Shown here: one piece after another, positions 35,004 to 44,683 of the stretch | Position numbering within the stretch: position 1 is the stretch's first letter | Layout: every line of letters begins with the position of its first letter | Assembly (NCBI GenBank): GCA_003223215.1 | Contig: QHYH01000089.1 | Location: 103,618 to 167,617 of the forward strand | Origin: Acidobacteriota bacterium | GTDB lineage: Bacteria > Acidobacteriota > Terriglobia > Acidiferrales > UBA7541 | DNA: 64,000 nt | Reading direction: 5' to 3' | Notes under the pieces: generated by a model | Database searches by the model: none | Told to the model about the DNA's origin: nothing | The model's input: the letters and a program-made list of their open reading frames with translations, nothing else | Program-made: the position numbers and the translations under genes

Positions 35004-36050
35004 CTACAAATTCAGTGAGCCCGAGAAGGCCACGCGGGACTTGCCGGATTCGCCGCGCTCGACGCGGCCGATGCGGAAGAATTTCTCGCGGCGCTTCTTG
35101 AGGTCGGCCTCGACGGACTTCACGAACTTCGGCGGCACGACCAGAATCATTCCCACGCCCAAATTGAAAGACTGCAACAACTCATCGGTGTCAATCTTTC
35201 CGAGCTTGGCGAGATATTTGAAGATCGCCGGGACGGGCCAGGAAGCCAAATCGATTTCCGCTTTGACACCGCTTGGCAGCACGCGCGGCAAATTCCCGGG
35301 AATGCCGCCGCCGGTGATGTGCGCCAGCGCCGAGACCCAGCCTTTGGAGAGGATGTTTCGCAGAGCCGACGCGTAGCAGAGGTGTGGCTTGAGGAGTTCC
35401 GCGCCGATCTTATTGCCGACTTCCGCGACATACGTTTCCGGCTTTAGCTTTTCACCTTCGAAGATGAGCTTGCGTGCGAGGGAATAGCCGTTGGTGTGCA
35501 AGCCGGAAGAAGGCAGAGCGAGCAAGGCGTCGCCCGGCTGGACATTTTTGCCGGTGAGGAGCTTCTTGCGGTCGACGGCGCCGACGATGAAGCCGGCCAG
35601 ATCATACTCGCCTGGCGGGTAAAAACCGGGCATTTCCGCGGTTTCCCCGCCGATGAGCGCGCAGCCGGCTTTGCGGCAGGAGCGGCTCATGCCTTCCACG
35701 AGCTGCTCGACCACTGGCGGCTCGAGCTTGCCCATGGCCAGGTAGTCGAGGAAAAAGAGCGGCTCGGCGCCCTGCACCAGGATGTCGTTGATGCAGTGAT
35801 TGACCAGGTCGCCGCCAACGGTAGAATGCACGCCCATGGCCATGGCCACTTTGAGTTTTGTGCCGACGCCATCGGCGCTCGAAACCAGCACCGGCTCTTT
35901 CCATTTTTTGTGGTCCAGCGCGAACAGCGCGCCGAAGCTCCCGATGCCGCCAAGGACTCCGGGAGTAAACGTGCGGCTGGCATGATGCCGGATGCACTGC
36001 TTGGCTTCCTCGGCGACGGCGATATTGACACCGGCATCGGCGTATTTCAT
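35004..36050 (-). CDS. purM: phosphoribosylformylglycinamidine cyclo-ligase (AIR synthetase)
   Basis: Enzyme of 348 aa that closes the imidazole ring of AIR using ATP (step 5 of purine synthesis). MKYADAGVNIAVAEEA at the N-terminus, the ATP-site segment VSSADGVGTKLKVAMAM, NDILVQGAEPLFFLDYLAMG, GGETAEMPGFY, the conserved SSGLHTNGYSLARK and AHITGGGIPGNLPR are all present. ATG 36050 is chosen by alignment to the family start; the ribosome-binding site is weak. It is the last gene of the purQ-purL-purF-lepB-purM run. Confidence 0.95.
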   Translation of the reverse strand: MKYADAGVNIAVAEEAKQCIRHHASRTFTPGVLGGIGSFGALFALDHKKWKEPVLVSSADGVGTKLKVAMAMGVHSTVGGDLVNHCINDILVQGAEPLFFLDYLAMGKLEPPVVEQLVEGMSRSCRKAGCALIGGETAEMPGFYPPGEYDLAGFIVGAVDRKKLLTGKNVQPGDALLALPSSGLHTNGYSLARKLIFEGEKLKPETYVAEVGNKIGAELLKPHLCYASALRNILSKGWVSALAHITGGGIPGNLPRVLPSGVKAEIDLASWPVPAIFKYLAKLGKIDTDELLQSFNLGVGMILVVPPKFVKSVEADLKKRREKFFRIGRVERGESGKSRVAFSGSLNL

Positions 36051-36216
36051 AGGCAGCGTGACTCGACTTCCGTGTTCCGTGATCCGTGAAAAACGCCGCG
36101 ACACCTCTCGCGCACGAGCGGTCCGACAAAACTGCGCTCAATCTTACGTCGAGAGGCCAGGAGGCGCCGTGGCGGGTGGCGGCGACTGCTTGCAAAACCT
36201 GATGAATCGCCAAAGC

Positions 36217-36918
36217 TTAAAAAGTGCGGAAAATCCGCCGCCAGCGCACTTCGCCGGGATGCAAGATGGCATTGGCGTAGGCGAAGAAGCGCTCGCGAAA
36301 CTGCCCCGGTTCCCAGGCTTCCGGCGAAACGTCGAGGGACATGTAAATCATCACGGGCGTGCCGATGATGTCGTTGCGCGGAACACACCCCCAGAACCGG
36401 CTGTCGTAAGAATTGGCGCGATTATCACCCATGACAAAATAGCAGTCGGCGGGAACCCGGTAAGGTACTTTCAACTCGTAAGGCTCGGTGGGGCCGGTGG
36501 TGTACTTCTCGACGAGACGTTGTCCGTTGACCCATACCGAACCGTCGTGAATGTCAATGGCGTCGCCGGGAAGGCCGATCACGCGCTTCACATAGTCGGG
36601 CGTGTCCGGAGCAAAGGGCGGCTTGAAGATAATGACTTGCTGACGCTTGGGATTGCGCCACAGGGGGACGTGCCAGTTGGTGAAGGGAATGCCCGCGTCG
36701 TAGCCGATGCGGCTCATGATGAGGTGGTCGCCGATGAGCAGGGTCTTCTCCATGGAGCCCGAGGGGATGACCCGCGCCTGGCCGATGGTGCCGTTGATCA
36801 GCAGAAACACGAGCCCCACCCAGAACCAGGCGATCACCTCGCGCTGGACTTTCGTGCTCATCGGAAGGTTCGCTTCTGGTTTTTTCGCTTTTTCGGGTTT
36901 TGCGTTGTCAGCTTTCAC
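36217..36918 (-). CDS. lepB: type I signal peptidase
   Basis: Inner-membrane serine peptidase of about 233 aa that removes signal peptides from exported proteins. One transmembrane helix (EVIAWFWVGLVFLLINGTI) precedes the catalytic Ser in VIPSGSMEKTLL; the general-base Lys is in DYVKRVIGLPGD; CYFVMGDNRANSYDSRFWG is the conserved box E. Start: GTG 36918 overlaps the purF end by 11 nt; GTG 36957 would overlap by 50 nt and has no ribosome-binding site. Its place inside the purine cluster suggests a shared transcript rather than shared function. Confidence 0.92.
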   Translation of the reverse strand: MKADNAKPEKAKKPEANLPMSTKVQREVIAWFWVGLVFLLINGTIGQARVIPSGSMEKTLLIGDHLIMSRIGYDAGIPFTNWHVPLWRNPKRQQVIIFKPPFAPDTPDYVKRVIGLPGDAIDIHDGSVWVNGQRLVEKYTTGPTEPYELKVPYRVPADCYFVMGDNRANSYDSRFWGCVPRNDIIGTPVMIYMSLDVSPEAWEPGQFRERFFAYANAILHPGEVRWRRIFRTF

Positions 36919-38416
36919 GATGCACCGCCACCGGCCCTTCTGCGGATCCGGGTTCACTGTCTATTGTAACCGAAGCGGAGGCCGGATTTTCGGCGGAACT
37001 GCGCCCGCGAACCTCCAGCTGCACCAGGTCGGTCGGGTAAACACCCGTATAGCAAGACCTACAGAATCGGCCCTCGTTGTCGCCGACGGCCTGTTTGAGC
37101 GAGGCCAGAGAGAGGTAGCCAAGCGAATCCGCGCCGAGGAATTTGCAGATTTCTTCGGGAGACTTCGAGGAGGCAATCAATTCCTCGCGCGTGGGCGTGT
37201 CCACGCCGTAGTAGCACGGAGAGATTGTTGGCGGGCAACTGATGCGCACGTGGACTTCCTTGGCCCCGACCTCGCGAACCATGCGCACGATTTTGCGGCT
37301 GGTGGTGCCGCGGACGATGGAATCGTCCACGAGCACGACGCGCTGACCTTCAATGAGGCTCCGCACGGGATTGAGCTTGAGCTTCACGCCGAAATTGCGG
37401 ATCGCCTGCGACGGCTCGATGAACGTGCGGCCGATGTAATGATTGCGAATCAAGCCCATGCGGAAGGGTGTTTTGGATTCGAGCGCGTAGCCGACGGCAG
37501 CGGGCACGCCGGAGTCGGGCACGGGAACCACAATGTCCGCTTCGACGGGATGTTCGCGCGCGAGCAGGCGGCCGAGCATTTCGCGGCTCTGGTTGACGGA
37601 GCGGCCGAAGATGATGCTGTCCGGGCGCGAGAAGTAGACGTGTTCGAAAATGCACTGCTGATGCTGCTTCGCGGGCGCGAAATGGATGGACTCTATGCCG
37701 CATTTGGAGATGCGCACCATTTCGCCGGGCTCGATTTCGCGGACGTATTGCGCATTGAGCAGATCGAACGCGCAGGTTTCCGAAGCCACGAGCCAGGCCA
37801 GGGAGCCGCCGGGAGTCGAAAGCTTGCCGAGAACCAGCGGGCGGAAGCCGCGAGGGTCGCGCACGGCATACAGCTCGTCGGTGGTAAGAACGAGGAGCGA
37901 ATAGGCGCCTTCGACTTGGTTCAGGGCGTCGCCGAGCGCGCCAGAGAGATTGCGGGCTTGCGAGCGCGCCAGCAAATGCACGATGACTTCCGTATCGCTG
38001 TTGGACTGAAAGATCGAGCCGCGATGCTCAAGCTTGCGGCGCCAGTCGGCGGCATTGGTAAGATTGCCGTTGTGACCGAGCGCGACCTTGCCCTTGTTGC
38101 AGTCGATCAGGATGGGCTGCGCGTTCAGCAGCGCTTTGTCGCCGGCCGTGGAATACCGCGTGTGCCCGATGGCCAGGTTGCCGGGAAGCTTCGCGAGAAC
38201 GCTGGGCTGGAAAATTTCTTCGACTTTGCCCATGGCACGATGGAGCTGGAGTTCCGCGCCGTCGCTCGCGACGATGCCGGCGGATTCCTGGCCGCGATGC
38301 TGGAGAGCGTAAAGGCCGAGGTAAACCAGATTCGCGGCTTCGGGATGGCCAAAAACGCCGAAGACGCCACAATGGTCGTGGAAATGGTCGTCTGCGAAAC
38401 TGAAAAGCTTGCTCAC
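36908..38416 (-). CDS. purF: amidophosphoribosyltransferase
   Basis: First committed enzyme of purine synthesis, about 502 aa: it transfers glutamine ammonia to PRPP. The propeptide-like N-terminus (SKLFSFADDHFHDH) is followed by the nucleophile Cys in CGVFGVFGHPEAANL; the glutaminase loop YALQHRGQESAGIV and the PRPP motif VVLVDDSIVRGTTSRKIV are intact. Four Cys after the PRPP site (VRISCPPTISPCYYGVD, GRFCRSCYTGVYP) suggest the [4Fe-4S] form of Bacillus type. GTG 38416 with AGGGAAGG upstream is preferred over TTG 38467, which would run into purL. Confidence 0.94.
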   Translation of the reverse strand: MSKLFSFADDHFHDHCGVFGVFGHPEAANLVYLGLYALQHRGQESAGIVASDGAELQLHRAMGKVEEIFQPSVLAKLPGNLAIGHTRYSTAGDKALLNAQPILIDCNKGKVALGHNGNLTNAADWRRKLEHRGSIFQSNSDTEVIVHLLARSQARNLSGALGDALNQVEGAYSLLVLTTDELYAVRDPRGFRPLVLGKLSTPGGSLAWLVASETCAFDLLNAQYVREIEPGEMVRISKCGIESIHFAPAKQHQQCIFEHVYFSRPDSIIFGRSVNQSREMLGRLLAREHPVEADIVVPVPDSGVPAAVGYALESKTPFRMGLIRNHYIGRTFIEPSQAIRNFGVKLKLNPVRSLIEGQRVVLVDDSIVRGTTSRKIVRMVREVGAKEVHVRISCPPTISPCYYGVDTPTREELIASSKSPEEICKFLGADSLGYLSLASLKQAVGDNEGRFCRSCYTGVYPTDLVQLEVRGRSSAENPASASVTIDSEPGSAEGPVAVHRES

Positions 38417-38438
38417 AGGCCTTCCCTGCTCCAGGTCG

Positions 38439-40817
38439 TCATTTGCGGATGCCCAAGCACTGCTCAAGCGAGTTCGTCCAGGCGTCGCGCAAAGCTTCGA
38501 CCGCGGACTCGATGACGGCGTGCCCCCTCTGTTCGATGCGGAAGCGATCGCGGGTGACCCTGCCTATTTCGCGGGCCGCCAAGCCGTATTGTCGCGCAAT
38601 TGTGAGCACGGCGGCAAGGTTTTCAGGCGAAACGGAAACGACGGCGCGAGCGCCGCGTTCGCCAAAGACGGCGTATTCCGCTGGGGCAGGGTCGTCGACC
38701 GACACGGTTAGGCCAAGCGAGGCCGCCGCTCCGCGGAAAGCGGGCACAGCATGCCCTGCCTCGGCAAGCGAGTAAGACGCGAAGCAGCATTCGGCAAGGG
38801 CCAGGGCCAGGCCGCCGTCAGAAATGTCGTGGGCCGATCGGACGAGGCCTCCCGACGCAAGGGCCGCGAGGCCATCGATGAGGCGCTTTTCGGCGTCGAG
38901 CTCGATGGCGGGAGGTTCGCCGGCGACGATTCCGCCGATCGTTCTGGAATATTCCGAGGAGGAGAATTCGCGAGAAAAAGCCGCGGGGCTGACGGCGCGC
39001 GCTCGAGCGTCGGTGTTCGAACCGTCGAGAAGAAGGATGACGTCGCCAGGGTTGCGGAAGGCCATTTCAAGCACGCGGGAAACGTCGTCGAGAATGCCGA
39101 GCATGCCGATGACGGGAGTGGGATAGATCGATTTGCCGAGGGTTTCGTTGTAGAAGCTGACGTTGCCTCCGGTGATGGGCGTGCCGAGAGCCAGCGAAGC
39201 TTTGGCTATGCCGTCGATCACCTGCGAAAATTGCCACATGACTTCGGGCTTTTCCGGGCTGCCGAAGTTGAGGCAGTTCGTGGCGGCGAGAGGACGCGCG
39301 CCGCTCGCGGCAACGTTGCGCGCGGCTTCCGCGACGGCATGCATCGCGCCGAGGTGTGGATTGAGCTGGCACCAGCGGCCGTTGCCATCGGTCGAGAGCG
39401 CGAGAGCACGCTTGACCTCATTGGTTTTCGGATCTTTGATGCGCACCACGGCGGCATCACTGGCGCCCGGCCCGGCAAGCGTATTCGTGCGCACCGAGGT
39501 GTCATACTGCTCGGTGATCCAGCGCTTGGAAGCAAGCGTGGGCGAAGCGAGCAGCCGCAAGAAATTCGGAGTGAGATTTGTGGCTTCCGGTGCGAAGGGA
39601 AACCAATCTTTTTCCGATTCCACGCGCGGCGCGGGCCGCGCGATCGGCCGGTGGTAAACCGGCCCTTCTTCGGCCAGCGGATGTGCGGGAATATCCGCGG
39701 CGACGCTGCCGTTCATCTTTATGCGCGCCACGCCGTCTTCGGTGACACGCCCGACCACCACGGCGTCGAGGCCCCACTTTTTGAAAACGGCGAGCACTTC
39801 CAGCTCGCGGCCTTTTTCCGCCACCAGCAGCATGCGCTCCTGCGACTCGCTGAGCATGATTTCGTAGGGCGTCATGGCGGTCTCGCGCTGGGGAACCTTG
39901 GCGAGATCAATTTCGATCCCTGTGCCGCCGCGCGAGGCCATTTCCACGGTCGAGCACGTCAGCCCCGCCGCGCCCATGTCCTGGATCGCCACGACCGCGC
40001 CGGTTTGCATCGCTTCAAGGCACGCCTCAAGCAGGAGCTTTTCCATGAACGGATCGCCGACCTGCACGTTGGGGCGCTTCTGCTGGGACTCTTCGGTGAA
40101 CTCGGCGGAGGCCAGCAGCGACGCGCCGTGAATGCCATCGCGGCCGGTTTTCGCGCCGACGTAAATCACGGGATTGCCGGCGCCTTTGGCTTTGGCAAAG
40201 AACAAATCTTCCTTGCGCGCGATGCCGAGCGCCAGGGCGTTGACCAGAGGATTTTGCGAATAGCAAGGCTCGAAGGCCACTTCGCCGCCGACGGTCGGCA
40301 CGCCGAAACAGTTTCCGTAGCTGCCGACTCCGCGGATGACGCCGTCGAGGATGCGGCCGTTTCTCGCCGCTTCTTCGTTCGAGGTGTGCCTGCTCGGTGT
40401 GATCTCTCCGAAACGCAACGAATCGAGAACAGCGATTGGCCTGGCGCCCATGGTGAAAATGTCTCGGAGGATGCCGCCGACGCCGGTGGTCGCGCCCTGA
40501 AACGGCTCGACGAAACTCGGATGGTTGTGCGATTCGATCTTGAACGCCGCGACGAGGCCGTCGCCAATGTCCACGACCCCGGCATTCTCGCCAGGGCCTT
40601 GCACCACGAGCTTTCCGCGCGTGGGCAAGCGCTCGAGATGAACTTTGCTCGATTTGTAGGAGCAGTGCTCGCTCCACATCACGCTGAAAATGCCCAGCTC
40701 GGTGATGTTCGGTTCGCGGCCGAGGATTTGCCTGACGCGCGCGTATTCTTCCCTGGTCAGGCCGTGTTCCGCGGCGATTTCAGGAGTGACTTTAATTTCC
40801 GTTGGTGCTGTGGCCAT
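38439..40817 (-). CDS. purL: phosphoribosylformylglycinamidine synthase subunit PurL (small type)
   Basis: ATP-dependent synthetase subunit of 792 aa that makes FGAM with ammonia from PurQ. N-terminal [37 protein letters not shown] is the small-PurL signature; [49 protein letters not shown] and [22 protein letters not shown] are conserved. Its size (not about 1300 aa) means a three-part PurLQS complex, so PurQ and PurS are needed; purQ lies 84 bp upstream, purS is not visible in the window. Confidence 0.96.
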   Translation of the reverse strand: MATAPTEIKVTPEIAAEHGLTREEYARVRQILGREPNITELGIFSVMWSEHCSYKSSKVHLERLPTRGKLVVQGPGENAGVVDIGDGLVAAFKIESHNHPSFVEPFQGATTGVGGILRDIFTMGARPIAVLDSLRFGEITPSRHTSNEEAARNGRILDGVIRGVGSYGNCFGVPTVGGEVAFEPCYSQNPLVNALALGIARKEDLFFAKAKGAGNPVIYVGAKTGRDGIHGASLLASAEFTEESQQKRPNVQVGDPFMEKLLLEACLEAMQTGAVVAIQDMGAAGLTCSTVEMASRGGTGIEIDLAKVPQRETAMTPYEIMLSESQERMLLVAEKGRELEVLAVFKKWGLDAVVVGRVTEDGVARIKMNGSVAADIPAHPLAEEGPVYHRPIARPAPRVESEKDWFPFAPEATNLTPNFLRLLASPTLASKRWITEQYDTSVRTNTLAGPGASDAAVVRIKDPKTNEVKRALALSTDGNGRWCQLNPHLGAMHAVAEAARNVAASGARPLAATNCLNFGSPEKPEVMWQFSQVIDGIAKASLALGTPITGGNVSFYNETLGKSIYPTPVIGMLGILDDVSRVLEMAFRNPGDVILLLDGSNTDARARAVSPAAFSREFSSSEYSRTIGGIVAGEPPAIELDAEKRLIDGLAALASGGLVRSAHDISDGGLALALAECCFASYSLAEAGHAVPAFRGAAASLGLTVSVDDPAPAEYAVFGERGARAVVSVSPENLAAVLTIARQYGLAAREIGRVTRDRFRIEQRGHAVIESAVEALRDAWTNSLEQCLGIRK

Positions 40818-40901
40818 CGTTCCCGTTTTTCGAAATGCCCAGACAAAGCGGGGGCACGACAGATCGTGCCCCTGCGAAAATCTCGGAAATTCGCGCCGCC
40901 C

Positions 40902-41612
40902 TCAAACCGTGGCCTTTGCTGCGCCGACCAGCGCTTCGACCATCGAGCGGAAGATCACCAGGCCGTCCGCCGAGCCCAGGGCCAATTCCGCGGCGCGCTC
41001 GGGGTGGGGCATCAGGCCGGTTACGTTGCGTTCGCGGTTACAGACGCCGGCGATGTTGTGCATCGCGCCGTTGGGATTGCCGGCGTCATCGTTCGAACCA
41101 TCGGGCGTGGTATAGCGAAAAATCACCCGGCGATTCCTCTCGAGTTCCGCGAGCGTCGCCTCGTCCACGGTCCAGTTGCCATCGGAATGGGCGATGGGAA
41201 TCTTGAGGATTTGGCCTTTTCGAGCGGCGTTGGTGAAAGGCGTGTCGGTTTGCTCCACGCGAATATGCACGTGGCGGCAGATGAAGCGCAGTCCGCTGTT
41301 GCGCATCATGGCCCCGGGAAGAAGGCCCGCTTCGCACAAGATCTGGAAACCATTGCAAATGCCGAGCACCATCCCGCCGCTTGCCGCGAATTTCTCGACC
41401 GACTTCATCACCGGCGAAAAGCGCGCGATGGCGCCCGTGCGCAGGTAGTCGCCGTAGGAAAATCCACCGGGCAGGATGATCGCGTCACAATTCCCCAGAT
41501 CTTGCGATTGGTGCCAGATAAATTCGACAGGCTTTCCGAGGACGTTTCCGATGGCGTAAAAGGCGTCGTGGTCGCAATTGGACCCGGGAAAAACAACGAC
41601 TCCAAATTTCAT
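40902..41612 (-). CDS. purQ: phosphoribosylformylglycinamidine synthase glutaminase subunit
   Basis: Class I glutamine amidotransferase of 236 aa that feeds ammonia to Pur[20 protein letters not shown] at the N-terminus, [23 protein letters not shown], the nucleophile Cys in [21 protein letters not shown], and the His/Glu in [10 protein letters not shown] are all in place. First gene of the purQ-purL-purF-lepB-purM run on the minus strand. Small insertion [12 protein letters not shown] loop in the middle is ordinary for this subfamily. Confidence 0.95.
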   Translation of the reverse strand: MKFGVVVFPGSNCDHDAFYAIGNVLGKPVEFIWHQSQDLGNCDAIILPGGFSYGDYLRTGAIARFSPVMKSVEKFAASGGMVLGICNGFQILCEAGLLPGAMMRNSGLRFICRHVHIRVEQTDTPFTNAARKGQILKIPIAHSDGNWTVDEATLAELERNRRVIFRYTTPDGSNDDAGNPNGAMHNIAGVCNRERNVTGLMPHPERAAELALGSADGLVIFRSMVEALVGAAKATV

Positions 41613-42030
41613 GCGGCGGCAGCCCCCTGGCGCGTTGTGGGAAATCCTATTTTAGCACATCTGCCTTCGGGACATCCTCCGCCTTCGCGGCGCCTGTGGA
41701 TTTCAGGAGGCCCCCTGGCTGAAATCCGATCACAAAGGGAACCCCCCATTATCCTCGGCCACCATCTCGTAGCACCTTCAAGCGCGCACGACCGTTAGCA
41801 ACCTTGCCGAAATGAATTTCGACCGCGTCGCGCGCCAAGGTGGCCAACACCGGCGGATCGGAGGAAATAGCGCAGATTGCGGAAACCGAAAACGCCTCGA
41901 TGGCCTTCGGCGGCCTTGCCATCAGGAACGATGAACGGTGGCGAAACCATGGTCAGTCCTGCGCCAGGATTGGCTGGGGCTCCCTTGCCTTCCGCGGAAC
42001 TCGGGCCATCTGGCACGGCGGGCCGCGCCC
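41613..42030. other. 418-bp gap between glmU and purQ
   Basis: No purS gene is present here, although this is its usual place next to purQ. The gap contains an open frame of 57 codons on the minus strand (41749-41922) and otherwise G+C-rich sequence open in several frames. No clear terminator or promoter was recognised. It may hold a decayed gene. Confidence 0.4.
41749..41922 (-). CDS. doubtful small protein, 57 aa
   Basis: A short frame from ATG 41922 encodes a protein-like sequence (for example VLATLARDAVEIHFGKVANG) with alternating charged and hydrophobic residues. There is no Shine-Dalgarno sequence before the ATG, and the frame is closed only ten codons further upstream. It is not PurS, because the PurS pattern is absent. 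It may be a remnant of a longer gene. Confidence 0.22.
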   Translation of the reverse strand: MARPPKAIEAFSVSAICAISSDPPVLATLARDAVEIHFGKVANGRARLKVLRDGGRG

Positions 42031-43473
42031 TTAGCGACGCTTTTTTTCTCTGCGGCGGGATTTTTTGCTTGTGTGGCGCGAGGATTTTCCCGGCGGCTGC
42101 TGAGCGGCAAGTTCGCGGCGTTTCCTGGACGCCCAACCGGGCTTATTGACCTGGCGGCCGCGGCCGATTCCCAAGCTGTCGTCGGGCACGTTTTCGGTGA
42201 TGGTCGAGCCCGCGGCGACATAAGCGTGGTCCCCGATGTGCACCGGGGCCACGAGAACCGAATCGCTGCCGATGAAAACGCCTTTGCCGATGGTCGTGGG
42301 ATGTTTCTGGAAGCCATCGTAATTGCAGGTAATCGTGCCGGCGCCGATGTTGCTCTTGGCGCCCACCTTGGCGTCTCCGAGATAGGTGAGGTGCGGCACT
42401 TTCGCGCCTTCGCCGATGACCGCCTTTTTGGTCTCCACGAAGTTGCCGATGCGCCCGCCGCGCTTCACGTGCGTTCCCGTGCGCAAGCGCGCGAACGGAC
42501 CGATAGTCACGCCATCTTCCAGCCGGCTTTCCACCACCAAACAGTGCGGCTCAATCTTCACATCGTCACCGACCACAGCATCCACAAGGACGCTTCCCGT
42601 TTTTACGCTTGACCGCGCGCCCAGTTTGGTTTTTCCAAGCAATTGCACCCCGGCCTCGATCACCGTGTCTTCGCCGGCGGTCACATCCGGATCGATGAGA
42701 ACGGTCTCCGGCAACTGGATGGTCACGCCCGAGTCCATCAGCGCGTTGCGTTTCCGTTCGCGAAAGATGCGGTCGACTTCGGCGAGATCCGCGCGCGTAT
42801 TGCACCCCAAAACCTCGCGCGAGTCGGCGGCGACCTCGGCAAGCACGGTCTCGCCTTTGCCGCTCATCGCCGCAATGGCGTCGGTCAAATACACCTCGCG
42901 GTGCTTGTTGTTGGGCTTCACTTCGGCGAGGGCGGGCCACAGCTTTTCCAGCGTGAAGCAATAAATCGCCGAATTGATCTCGTTGATTTCGCGCTGCTCG
43001 TCGGTGAGTTGCGATTCCTCAACGATCGAGGAAACAGCCGTTTCCGACTTGCGAACGACGCGCCCATAACCGGAAGGATCAGCGACCACCGCCGAAAGAA
43101 TGGTTGCTGCGGCATTGCCGTTGCGATGCGTGGCGATGAGCGCCTTCAAAGCTTCCGTGCGAATGAGCGGCGCGTCGCCCGGCAGCACCAGGGCGAATTT
43201 CGCGCGTCCGAGCGCGCGCTTGGCGACTTGCACGGCGTGGCCGGTGCCATTCTGCGGTTGCTGCAGGACAGTCGCGGCCCCGAGCGGCTCGACCACCCGA
43301 GCCACGTGTTCCGCCTGATGCCCCACGACGACGATAGTTTCCCGCGCCTTGAGCGGTTCACACGCGCGCACGATCTGTTCCACAAGGGTCCGCCCACCGG
43401 CGCGGTGCAATACTTTGGCGAGGCTCGATCTGAGGCGAGTGCCTTCAATGACGGCCAGGTCATGGTTGGACAT
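42031..43473 (-). CDS. glmU: GlmU-like bifunctional enzyme with damaged uridylyltransferase signature
   Basis: Protein of 480 aa for UDP-N-acetylglucosamine synthesis, the precursor of peptidoglycan and LPS. The C-terminal left-handed beta-helix acetyltransferase is intact (VTIGPFARLRTGTHVKRG, KVPHLTYLGDAKVG with the catalytic His, IGAGTITCNYDGF). In the N-terminal domain QPQNGTGHAV, VLPGDAPLI, EINSAIYCF and YLTDAI are kept, but the signature that normally reads LAAGxGTRM is LAVIEGTRLRS: residues LAAG are missing exactly and LPKVLH is LAKVLH. GTP/UTP phosphate binding may be lost. The tail is very basic (SRRREKKRR). lpxC is 64 bp upstream on the same strand. Confidence 0.9.
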   Translation of the reverse strand: MSNHDLAVIEGTRLRSSLAKVLHRAGGRTLVEQIVRACEPLKARETIVVVGHQAEHVARVVEPLGAATVLQQPQNGTGHAVQVAKRALGRAKFALVLPGDAPLIRTEALKALIATHRNGNAAATILSAVVADPSGYGRVVRKSETAVSSIVEESQLTDEQREINEINSAIYCFTLEKLWPALAEVKPNNKHREVYLTDAIAAMSGKGETVLAEVAADSREVLGCNTRADLAEVDRIFRERKRNALMDSGVTIQLPETVLIDPDVTAGEDTVIEAGVQLLGKTKLGARSSVKTGSVLVDAVVGDDVKIEPHCLVVESRLEDGVTIGPFARLRTGTHVKRGGRIGNFVETKKAVIGEGAKVPHLTYLGDAKVGAKSNIGAGTITCNYDGFQKHPTTIGKGVFIGSDSVLVAPVHIGDHAYVAAGSTITENVPDDSLGIGRGRQVNKPGWASRKRRELAAQQPPGKSSRHTSKKSRRREKKRR

Positions 43474-43537
43474 GGTTAACAGCCATTCTGCGGGAGCCGG
43501 AGTTTTTTGGCAATCAGGAGAAAACGCTTCTAAACGG

Positions 43538-44449
43538 CTAGTCGCCCGGAGCAGCCACCTCGGAAAGGACGCGCGGGTAGGCTGGTTCTTCGGCCGGAAC
43601 GGCTTCGCCGGTGGTGACGGTCCAAAGGGAGGGGTCGGCCAGCAGCCGGCTGACCAGTTGCGTGTGCAGGGAGTGACCCGCTTTGTGGGCCTCGACCCGG
43701 GCCAGCAGCGGTAAACCGGCCAGGGCCAGGTCACCAATCAGGTCGAGCGCCTTGTGACGACCGAATTCGTCTGGAAAGCGCAATGGGCCATTCATGATGC
43801 CGTCGCGGGTTAGGACGATGGCGTTTTCGAGGGATCCGCCGCGGATCAGGCCCATGGCGCGCAAAGGCTTGATGTCCCGGTCGAAGCAGAACGTCCGGGC
43901 CCGCGCGAGCAGGTGGCGGAAAGTGTCGCGCCCAACGATCATTTCCACTTCCTGTTGGCCGACCAGCGGGTGCGGGAAATCCACGTAGCAGCGGACGCGA
44001 AACTCCTCGGCCGGATAAATGCCGATCCGGCGGTCACCTTCACTCACTTCCAACGGTTTCAGGACTTTCAGATAACGGCGCTTGCGGCGCAGCTTGCGTA
44101 GTCCCGATTGTTCGAGCATTTGCATGAAAGGCTCGGCCGAGCCGTCCAGGATGGGCACTTCGATTGAATTGATGTCGATGTAGACGTTGTCGATTCCACA
44201 GGAATAAATGGCGGCAAGCAGATGCTCGGTCGTCGACAGCAGCACTCCCTGCTTCATCAGGCTGGTGGCGTAGCTGACCCTCGCAACGTTGTGCCCCTGG
44301 GCTTCGATCGGGAAGTTGTCGAGGTCTACGCGGCGGAAAACGATTCCCGTCTCAGCCGGCGCGGGAACCAGCCGGACACACCCGCGGACGCCAGTGTGCA
44401 GGCCCACACCCTCCGCACAAGATTCTCTGGTTATCGTTGTTTGGAACAT
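43538..44449 (-). CDS. lpxC: UDP-3-O-acyl-N-acetylglucosamine deacetylase
   Basis: Zinc deacetylase of 303 aa, the committed step of lipid A synthesis. MFQTTITRESCAEGVGLHTG at the N-terminus, zinc His in LLSTTEHLLAAIYSCGIDNV, NAIVLTRDGIMNGPLRFPDEFGRHKALDLIGDLALAG with the His and Asp zinc ligands, and EAHKAGHSLH with the catalytic His. Start at 44449 by family alignment. There is no Shine-Dalgarno sequence, and an extended -10 box ends eight bp before the ATG, so the mRNA may be leaderless. glmU follows after 64 bp; both feed envelope synthesis. Confidence 0.95.
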   Translation of the reverse strand: MFQTTITRESCAEGVGLHTGVRGCVRLVPAPAETGIVFRRVDLDNFPIEAQGHNVARVSYATSLMKQGVLLSTTEHLLAAIYSCGIDNVYIDINSIEVPILDGSAEPFMQMLEQSGLRKLRRKRRYLKVLKPLEVSEGDRRIGIYPAEEFRVRCYVDFPHPLVGQQEVEMIVGRDTFRHLLARARTFCFDRDIKPLRAMGLIRGGSLENAIVLTRDGIMNGPLRFPDEFGRHKALDLIGDLALAGLPLLARVEAHKAGHSLHTQLVSRLLADPSLWTVTTGEAVPAEEPAYPRVLSEVAAPGD

Positions 44450-44456
44450 TGCAGGT

Positions 44457-44465
44457 ATTGTAGCA
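44457..44465 (-). promoter_or_regulatory. extended -10 promoter for lpxC
   Basis: On the minus strand TGCTACAAT forms an extended -10 (TGn then TACAAT) whose last base is at 44457. A start point 6-8 nt downstream falls at or next to the lpxC ATG (44449). There is no -35 box of note. The match is seen; the start point is inferred. Confidence 0.45.
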
Positions 44466-44641
44466 TTTTGCGGGCCAGGTTGTACTAGCATTGTGCTGTA
44501 TTATCAACGGGTTACAAAGGGACTTCCCACCTTTGGGACGCTGTCTGTGGTAATTAGGCAACAATCTAGCCTTTGACCCGTGTCGGTTTGCCGGAACTTG
44601 GGGCGTCCTTTTTGTTTCCTAGCGCGTCTCAACTTTTGCGG

Positions 44642-44650
44642 TGTTATACT
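44642..44650 (+). promoter_or_regulatory. extended -10 promoter for the S41-like gene
   Basis: TGTTATACT (44642-44650) is TGn plus TATACT. The gene start lies 34 nt downstream and GAGGAAGG precedes the ATG. No clear -35 element is seen. Confidence 0.45.
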
Positions 44651-44683
44651 TGGGTTTTGTACCGAAACCACCGAGGAAGGCGC

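Noticed and set aside
36707..38515. Open frame of 602 codons opposite purF and lepB
   Set aside because: Antisense shadow; the minus-strand genes carry clear family motifs.
38751..41798. Open frame of 1015 codons on the plus strand opposite purL and purQ
   Set aside because: Mirror of highly biased G+C-rich codons; composition (Arg/Gly/His/Ala-rich) is unlike a folded protein and the opposite strand has unmistakable purL and purQ.
41613..42030. purS gene expected near purQ
   Set aside because: No frame of about 80 codons with the PurS pattern is present on either strand.
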